From contig NC_059416.1 in assembly GCF_905220565.1 (NCBI RefSeq), forward strand, positions 8,184,001-8,248,000: DNA of 64,000 bases. The letters run 5' to 3'. This stretch comes from Melitaea cinxia (Eukaryota; Arthropoda; Insecta; Lepidoptera; Nymphalidae). The translations under genes and the position numbers were made by a program. How positions within the stretch are numbered: position 1 is the stretch's first letter; the number at the start of each line of letters is the position of its first letter. Under the pieces are notes generated by a model that worked only from the letters and a program-made list of their open reading frames with translations, did not search any database and was not told the origin of the DNA. Below, piece after piece: positions 57,110 through 64,000 of the stretch.

Positions 57110-58875
57110 ACATCTGATTGATATAATGATAAGAAGTTAAAATGAAAAGCTCGTTGATAGCAATACACAGTCAATTTCACCTCGATTTAATGTCGATCGT
57201 ATCATGAAATTGAAAACATCTCGATTTTCTCTTTTTTTAAATTGAATTTAAAAATATGTCTTATATATGTACCTATTTTTGTAATGTTTAGTACAGTATA
57301 CGAACGGCAGGAGAGCTACCATCGGAAATGTTTACGACCCACCGAACACTCCACCGTGTACCTCGTCAGCGCAACCACGATCACTCTGACAAGAAAGTCC
57401 GACTAAGAAGAAGAGATGAACGTATATGTAGTTCACCTGATGCTAAGTGATCACCAGTATCAACAAATACCCGAGGTATGGTTACCGGTACGGTAAGCGC
57501 TGATCTAACTTTCCTTCAGCATTTTATGGATAAATACTTTTGTATTTTATTTATTTTTGTATTAAACAAAACTATTTTCTGCTTGTGACCAGTTGACGAT
57601 ATGCAAAGCGATCTCCACTCTGTCGCTTTGCCTTCAATATCCACGCTGATATCTATACCAAAAGTACTAAATACGTCACTAGCGAAGTAATAAGAACTTA
57701 GAAGATATTGGGAAAGTTGACTAAAGATTGTAAAAATCACCTTACAACCTGCAGTGAGAGGAGATACTTCACGCTTTAGGCAGTTACATCTGTTTGTCAC
57801 ATCAGTTTATTATTCCATAGACAAATTATTTTTTTACTACTACGAGTTGTTCAACAAGCATTTCAGCCTGCAATACCAGGAGCGTTGCAAGCGGGTTGCC
57901 GACACAATCCTCGACTCTCCTTCGTTGTTTTGACCACATTACTCACAACAGTAATACAAAGATACAAGCAGTATTATTTAGCTGTGTTCTTAAAATAAAA
58001 CAAAGTCTACGCGTAATGTTTAAAAAAGGGTACAGGTAATTAGGACTTCGTGGATTTCATTTCATTAAATAAATAAAAAAGTCGTTCACCGCAATTTTAG
58101 AGAGTATTGTAAAGTTGTTGCCATAATATAGAAATTTAGCCACATTTTATTACCTTCTGCAACGCATACGTAATACATTACGTACATATGTAAATATCTA
58201 AATAATTAACGGACGATGCGTTGGCGCTAGCATTCGCGGGTTCAATTTCCGCTCATGACAAAAAAAAATTATAGACTATAGAGACGTTTGCTTAAGCATG
58301 GGTGTTAGTACTAATGTATTGTGTATTTCCGGACCTTCAAGACAGGAATAAATTTTTCTGGGGGCTGTTGAGCGTGAATAATAATTATTTTTTTAATTCA
58401 TTATGAATACAATATGTAAACTAGATTAGAGTAATGTTACTTAATGTCAATGTCAGTACAAGTCAACGTTTGGTCGCGTGCTACGTGTTATACAATTATT
58501 GGATGATTACAAATCTCTATGTTATGAATGATAGATTACTCGTAATCAGGTAATTTTATAACTTGTAATTTTCGACACGCGGCTTTGAACGATTTCTTGT
58601 AAGTACACGTTATTACTTTATTATTTTTGGTTATTTATGTGCATTTATTTCATTGTCAAACATTTTTTTACATTTTTGTTACAAATAATTAGTTTTTGAT
58701 TATTTACTTTATTGGTATGACAAAAATATAGTAAGTTTTATTACTTAATTTTATAAACTATGTACTCCTGTAAACTAATTAACATGTAAGTATAAAAAAG
58801 GGTAAAATAGGTTCAGAACTGAATTGCAACTGACATTAGGATATTTAGCTCTTCAATAAAGAAGATTGCAACATG
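57110..58875. other. Spacer with SINE remnant
   Basis: A fragment of the tRNA-derived SINE (GATGCGTTGGCGCTAGC and GCGGGTTCAATTTCCGC) lies at about 58212-58255. A cysteine-containing frame at 57800-57516 (minus) has donor-like sites after GCAG and GTAAG, but I cannot connect it to other exons or recognise it. Confidence 0.45.
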
Positions 58876-58879
58876 CTAT

Positions 58880-59125
58880 TTAATTGACTTCAAAAAAAGA
58901 GGAGGTTCTCAATTCGATAGTATTTTTTATGTAAGTTACCTCAGAACTTTTGATTGCGTGGACCGTTTTCTATTTTTTTTTATCGAAAGGTGGTGCGTGC
59001 CCTGTGTCCCCATTTAAATTTGATTGGAATCTGACGACTATTTTGAGTACCTACGTTGTATTACTTGTCGATGTAATTCAAGTCGGTTTTTTCCTTTACG
59101 AGCAAACACAATATATTATAATAAC
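58880..59125 (+). repeat. 'GACTTCAAAAAAAGAGGAGG' repeat family, internally deleted copy
   Basis: It begins TTGACTTCAAAAAAAGAGG and ends GTCGATGTAATTCAAGTCGG / ACGAGCAAACACAAT. It shares both ends with 20115-20740 but lacks most of the middle. Confidence 0.75.
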
Positions 59126-59184
59126 AGAAATGGAGTTTGATTAGAAGTCCTTAACGAACAATTGCATTTTAATTCCTCTTGAGG

Positions 59185-59530
59185 AATACACTACGGGTGT
59201 GGCTACGATACTAAAGAATATGGCCACCCCCTCTTTTCCCGTGGGTGTTGTCAGAGGTGACTAAGGAATAACACAGTTCCGCTACCACCTTGGAACTTAA
59301 AAAACCGACTGGTGGCGGGATAACCATCCAACTGCTGGCTTTGAAATACACAGGCCGAAGACGGGCAGCAGCGTCTTCGGTGCGACAAAGCCAGCCCTGC
59401 GGGCACCAACTCGCCTGCCCAGCGTGGTGACTATGGGCAAAACACACGAGTTCACGTTATTTTTGGCGTAAACTTGAGGAGGGCTACGTCCAGCAGTGGA
59501 CTGTATAGGCTGTAATTATGATGATGATAA
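59185..59530 (-). repeat. CATCAT-type element, full copy 10
   Basis: Reverse orientation, from GTGTGGCTACGATACTAAAG to GATGATGATAATCAT. The two short opposing reading frames here are repeat artefacts. Confidence 0.9.
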
Positions 59531-60123
59531 TCATGAGGAATACAGACCAAAATTTTTACGTATGTATTGAGATTTAACCCAAAATAATCAAACAAAATAG
59601 AAAAATTGCGATTTGAATCGCTTAGGCCATCCCTTATCGACAAAAGATACACAATCTACAATATTAGATTTGAGTTTGTAAGAATCTTAACAAAACGTAA
59701 GTAAATATAGAATGAAAAAAAAATGTCGTAGACATGTATGAGCACTGTGACCTAACATTCAATAAAACTGAGAAGCAATTGATTCAAAGCATCACTTTGA
59801 AAGATTCAATAATATGCTGAGAAAGAAAACACAAATATTTTTTATTCTATAATGGCATCTTCATGCAAACATTTGTAATACGTGAATATGTTTCGTCTCT
59901 ATATAAAGCATTTACTCATGACCATGGGTTGACTGGAAGCAATTTCTTTCAGAAATAAGTCCATCTTTACCATAAACCTTATTATTATGTTATGTTTCTA
60001 CATGTACTTTGGAGTGCAATAAAGTATTTGTTTTTTTAGTATATTTTTTGCGCAGGTTGCCAAATCAAATGACTATAATATGAAATGCAAAGAAATTGTT
60101 AATATTTATTGAAATTATTCTAC

Positions 60124-60125
<2 letters not shown>

Positions 60126-60154
<29 letters not shown>
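60126..60154. repeat. (TA)n microsatellite
   Basis: About 14 TA units. Confidence 0.95.
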
Positions 60155-60157
<3 letters not shown>

Positions 60158-60344
60158 TTCGTTGTGTATCTGAACGTAATATTAATATAATTTATTAAAT
60201 AAAATTCATGTTGATGGAAAAAAATATGACCATAAAAAGTTATCACGTGCTCTTATTTAAGTACATGATTCCACTTGTTAACAACTAATTAATTTAAATT
60301 CAATACATGAATAACTTTACCTCTATACTAACCATACGAATATA

Positions 60345-60588
60345 TATAAATTAAAATGGATCAATTAAAAACATTGTTACTGTACCAACCTTGATAGCAT
60401 TGATAACGTTATCCTCGACAAGAGATGGACCGCCGCTGACCAGATCACAAGCACTGCACTCACACATGCACCCGAAACCGCGTGCACATACATGCCTCAG
60501 TGCACGACGATACGATGCAACGATTGCACGCTCTAAAAGATTTATAGATAAATGCAGTTCCCGGTGAAAATAGATAAATGCCAGTGCT
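60345..60588 (-). other. CpG-richer segment upstream of the plus-strand Osiris gene, open on the minus strand
   Basis: This stretch is clearly less AT-rich than its surroundings. The minus strand is free of stops for about 78 codons and includes GFGCMCECSACDLVSGGPSL followed by EDNVINAIK, then AAG|GTTGGT, a weak donor. The plus strand is also open over 60380-60534. It may be promoter or enhancer sequence of the Osiris gene, an untranslated exon, or an unrecognised exon. I cannot choose between these. Confidence 0.3.
60532..60587 (+). promoter_or_regulatory. Possible core promoter of the intronless Osiris gene
   Basis: TATA-like candidates are CTCTAAAAG (about 60531-60539) and TTTATAGATA (60541-60550). 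Initiator-like sites are GCAGTTC (60555-60560) and CCAGTGC (60581-60587). No pair has the ideal 30-bp spacing, so the start is uncertain. A short upstream ORF (ATG at 60590, 17 codons, ending about 60643) would be in the leader. Confidence 0.35.
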
Positions 60589-60675
60589 CATGTGTTTTCT
60601 ACACATTTCAATAGGCGCAAGCGCATTGACTGGACACGTGTGACGTTAACGGGACAGCCGCGGTTATTCGACAAA

Positions 60676-61443
60676 ATGGTTCCCCGCGGGATAGTTATCC
60701 TGTGCTTTAGTGTTATCCTGGCATCGGCTTCAGCGGACAGCTTCGGGCTCGGTATGAAGCTACTCGGAAGGTTGTACGATGAATGCGAGAAAGCAGACGA
60801 GATCCTGAAATGTTTCAAGATCCAAGCGGTCAAGCTAGTGGATCGAGCTGCAAGGATGCAAGCATTACCGTTATTCGACGGCCTTTCCTTAGTTCGGATT
60901 CCAGAAAGTGGCAGAGCGTTTCCCTCATCTATACCAGATGGTGATTTGAATTCCTTAAGTTCAGATGAAGTCGATAAACTTCTCAATCTAGCGACATCGA
61001 AGCTCATACATACTCATCGTGTTATAATATCACCTACTAGTGTTGGATCAGATCTTGGGCGGGCATTGAGTGAAGCCAGGGGTAAGTTGAAGAAAATGAT
61101 AGGTCCAATCCTAGCTGGTGTCGCGATCAAGGGCGGTTTTTTGGCCATAGCTTTCCAGGCGATCGCTTTAATCGCTGGCAAAGCGCTGTTGATCGGTAAG
61201 ATTGCATTACTTTTATCTGCAATCATCGGCTTGAAGAAACTGGTAGCAGGGGGAGAAGCGCACGAGAAAACTACTTATGAGATAGTCAAGCATCCACAGG
61301 TTTCACAGAGTCATACTTACACGTCCTCGCACTACGGCAGCGACTTCGACACGACAGGTCCAGGAGGACACTACAGAAGAAGCGTCGAAGAAGAAGCTGC
61401 GGCTCAGGACAGGGCTTACAGAGCTTACGCTAAGAAACAGTAA
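60676..61443 (+). CDS. Osiris family protein (DUF1676), intronless, 255 aa
   Basis: A single open frame encodes a complete Osiris protein. Residues 1-20 form a signal peptide (GIVILCFSVILASASA core). C37 and C46 form the C-X8-C pair, followed by LVDRAARMQALPLFDGLSLV, a 20-residue block nearly matching that of the minus-strand Osiris gene. A charged ARGKLKKMIG precedes a long hydrophobic segment (about residues 144-190) ending AIIGLKKL. The tail has TTYEIVKHP, Ser/His/Tyr-rich sequence, a dibasic YRRSVEEE, and ends AQDRAYRAYAKKQ. The ATG at 60676 (ACAAAATGG) was chosen over an in-frame GTG 28 codons upstream because it opens the signal peptide. The canonical relative at 44085 has introns at the linker and in the hairpin; this one has none. 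Possible intron loss or retrocopy origin. Expected role: secretory-pathway protein of cuticle-forming cells. Numbering not assigned. Confidence 0.93.
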   Translation: MVPRGIVILCFSVILASASADSFGLGMKLLGRLYDECEKADEILKCFKIQAVKLVDRAARMQALPLFDGLSLVRIPESGRAFPSSIPDGDLNSLSSDEVDKLLNLATSKLIHTHRVIISPTSVGSDLGRALSEARGKLKKMIGPILAGVAIKGGFLAIAFQAIALIAGKALLIGKIALLLSAIIGLKKLVAGGEAHEKTTYEIVKHPQVSQSHTYTSSHYGSDFDTTGPGGHYRRSVEEEAAAQDRAYRAYAKKQ

Positions 61444-62900
61444 TCAGTTAAACCTGGATGAAGATGTCTTACGACTCCCTTTACAAAATACAGGAACGAC
61501 ATGGCGTTTTCACTAACAACATTACCTCCGATGACATTCATATCTTGATGGCTTTGAATTCGCAAGTTGGACGTATTATGACACGTATTTATTTTAATTT
61601 ATGACATAATATACTATATTAGTAAAAGATAGGCTAAGTATTATTTAATTATGTAAATCGTGTGACGCTTGCTTATCCCAAATATGTAAACGCATTATTA
61701 TAGCCTACAGAATTAATTTATGTAAATAAGTTTAATAATTATGTGGAATAGTTAACTCTATGTAATCGTTGCACCAAATATAGTTAATGAAGAGTATTAA
61801 GTATGATTATATGTTAAATTATTTTAATGATGAATTATTAATAATCGTAATGCTAAATATTTTAATTTTATGTAGGCTAGTCGACGGGTACTGTGCATTT
61901 TCTGTTTCTGTAATTACAGTTGTCCAATTTTGTAAAAAAATAGGCTAAGTATAATATTTAATTGTTAATTTATTAAAATCATTAAATGTTAAGTGTGGTG
62001 TGGTGCTGTTGGGAATGTGTTAATAATTTATGTATTAATTTTGACCGAGTCCTATATGTTGTATGTATTTATATATTAATTGTCAAATTATGACAAGGTG
62101 GTTACGCGAGTACCTTTTTGATATTAATAATATTATGTATTTTATGTTATTTTACAAAATACTGTATTATTTATAGTATGTTAATAATGTATTTTGTGTA
62201 ACTATTATTATAGTATAATTACATTTATATATAATATAAACATTATAAAACTTATGTAATATTATGCTGTATTAAATAATGGAAATATTCTAAATGTTCA
62301 GCGAAGGAGGGAAAATTGATAAATATTTTAAAACGGCGCAGTGTTTTATTTCAAAATTTAATTTAAGCGAAATTATTAACTTAACATGGTCAGTGAAAAT
62401 AAAACATTTTTAGGATGATTGGGTTTGATTTAAATATTCCCTATATGCAGAATGAGATAATTATTAAAATAATTTATCTTCTTCTTTATTTGCCTTTTAT
62501 ATCGCAATTAAATCATAATTTCAAATTAAAAATAAAGAATAATATTTCTTTTAAACGAAGGAAATAGATTTATTTTTGTTTTTGCCTTTCTTTTTGTTAT
62601 TTTTGTTGCTATGACCGTCTAACATAAAATCCGATGTGATACGCTGTCTAGGATACTTAAATCTTACAAAACATCTATGTGTCCTAAGCATTGTGGTATT
62701 ATTTATACTAAACATTATGATATGAACTAACGTTAACATGATTTGTTATACTCCTGTCTAGTGACCTGTGTCCCTCGATTTCATTTGCCGTAGGTGTGTG
62801 TAAAATACGATTTTACTGTATTTATCGAATACTAACCCAAATTTTAGGTAGTGTATCAAGTTTAAATCTAAATTAAATTTCAAGTTCTAAGTAAGGCTTG
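61444..62900. other. Downstream of the intronless Osiris gene
   Basis: AT-rich 3' region. AATAAA occurs at about 62397-62402 and ATTAAA earlier (about 61971 and 62270); any of these could be the poly(A) signal. No gene or repeat is recognised before 62900. Confidence 0.45.
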
Positions 62901-62904
62901 GTTT

Positions 62905-63025
62905 TTTTGGAACAAATGGCTAATTAGCCATAAATCCGCCTATTGTACTTCACAATCTGTAACTTATCTTAAAACCATGTTTAATAATATACCTGTGGTG
63001 TCTAATAAAATAAAAATAAAATTAA
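62905..63025 (+). repeat. Non-LTR retrotransposon 3' tail
   Basis: GGAACAAATGGCTAATTAGCC and CCGCCTATTGTACTTCACA correspond to the LINE tail at 40822-40965 in the opposite orientation, ending in a (AATAAA)-rich tract. Confidence 0.7.
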
Positions 63026-64000
63026 CAACTCAGGAACATGGACCATAATTGTTAAAACATTTTTGTGCTAAACTGCTCTCATATAGATTCTTATAATTCC
63101 TTTTCCCTAAACATCTCTCATTACAGATGTCAGCGAGTAACGATTTTTTTTTAAATATGTGGATTAATATATGCATGTATGTTTGTAATAATTTGTTCAT
63201 TCATATATCAGTACATTTTTTAGTTCTTTTACACCTTAAGTTATTTTGATATATAAATATAGGTACATATCATATCTAGCAGACTGTTTTATTTATTTTG
63301 TTAATTTTATCTGTCCGATTCAGCCCGTAATATCTCACTGCTGGGCATAGGCCTATTACTCCATTTCTCAACCTTATGTACAGTATATAATATGTATAGT
63401 ATAGTATGTAGTTATGTACAGTTTCTTTTTTAATTAATCCGTTTCAGCCAAGATAATAAATAAAGCTGATGGTTTTGTTATAAGATAAAAATTCGAAATT
63501 TTAATTTATCCTTAGGAGACCATATCTATTAAATGATTATTACGTACACATTTTCCAAATATTTGTTTTGAATACTACATAGCTGATTTTAAAATTTTAT
63601 ATTTCACCTTGGCGTAATATAACCTATGTCACTAATTAGTAATTTTAGCTTTATAACTGAGATTAAAACACATTTTATATCAAAAGTTACTCGAAATTTT
63701 ATTTGTATATTTATGTTTATAATATTCCAATTATAATCATTACGATTCCAATAATATTTTATACGCTATAGTTACAACTCGAACGAAATTTTGTATCTAT
63801 ACTAATAAATGGAGAGCCGGTTTTTTTTTTTGTTCGGCTATGCTGCGAAACTATTGAGTCGATCGGAATAATACTAATTATATCATAAGATGCAGTATGT
63901 TTCGGAGAGGTTTTAGTATACGATGTATTGGAGATTACTTATCGTGTAAAAATATAGACAGATAGAGGTCGCTAGTATATTATAACACCTACGACATAAT
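63026..64000. other. Right edge, spacer with repeat fragments
   Basis: Contains a SINE tail fragment at about 63318-63365 (CAGCCCGTAATATCTCACTGC, TGGGCATAGGCC) and a transposon-like segment from about 63795 (CTAATAAATGGAGAGCCGG, CTGCGAAACTATTGAGTCGA) that may continue past the window. No gene is seen. Confidence 0.5.

Noticed and set aside
57516..57800. 94-aa cysteine-containing minus-strand frame as a receptor exon
   Set aside because: Donor-like sites exist, but no partner exon, motif or conserved pattern could be identified.
60588..61226. 139- and 70-aa minus-strand frames
   Set aside because: Antisense shadows of the intronless Osiris gene.

Overview
The window looks like nuclear DNA of a lepidopteran (butterfly or moth). 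It is AT-rich and gene-poor, has spliceosomal introns, and is crowded with short interspersed elements of kinds familiar from butterfly and moth genomes: tRNA-derived SINEs, a ~310-bp CATCAT-tailed element, MITEs and 5'-truncated non-LTR retrotransposons. No CRISPR array, operon or bacterial-type gene is visible.

The host genes form part of an Osiris (DUF1676) cluster. Two canonical members are clear. One is a three-exon gene on the minus strand (44085 down to 27687, 235 aa) with an ~11.9-kb second intron. The other is an apparently intronless gene on the plus strand (60676-61443, 255 aa). They are divergently oriented about 16.6 kb apart. Both have a signal peptide, a C-X8-C pair, a DRAARM block, a hydrophobic double-helix segment ending in LKK, and a C-terminal AY motif. 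Further left, on the minus strand, lie Osiris-like genes that keep the charged linker plus hydrophobic hairpin but have lost the cysteine pair: a two-exon gene (18189 to 15699, 294 aa) and a three-exon gene (13132 to 10068, 208 aa). All the multi-exon members share a phase-1 intron just before the charged linker.

The left 14.4 kb is a direct tandem duplication with a 9,954-bp offset. Positions ~430-4467 recur at ~10384-14421 with no difference that I could find. The three-exon Osiris-like gene is therefore present twice; the left copy loses its last exon off the window edge. The inferred junction at 4467/4468 cuts a MITE-like repeat and the first exon (promoter plus signal peptide) of another secreted, probably Osiris-like, gene whose body should lie left of the window. 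Between the copies, on the plus strand, is a small intronless gene for a very basic 92-aa protein (8493-8771) with a well-placed TATA box, initiator and poly(A) signals.

The remaining space is transposon debris and AT-rich spacer. It holds fragments of at least four non-LTR elements (21.6-22.0, 41.2-41.9, 45.3-45.6 and 49.0-49.8 kb), ten copies of the CATCAT element, several SINE families and three long hairpins. Between the two canonical Osiris genes, at 47682-48251, is an open 189-codon reading frame matching the C-terminal half of an alphavirus-like superfamily 1 RNA helicase, that is, an endogenous viral element.

Osiris proteins are known from Drosophila as secretory or endosomal proteins of cuticle-forming epithelia, clustered at the dosage-sensitive Triplo-lethal locus. 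I do not assign Osiris numbers, because that needs a phylogeny.
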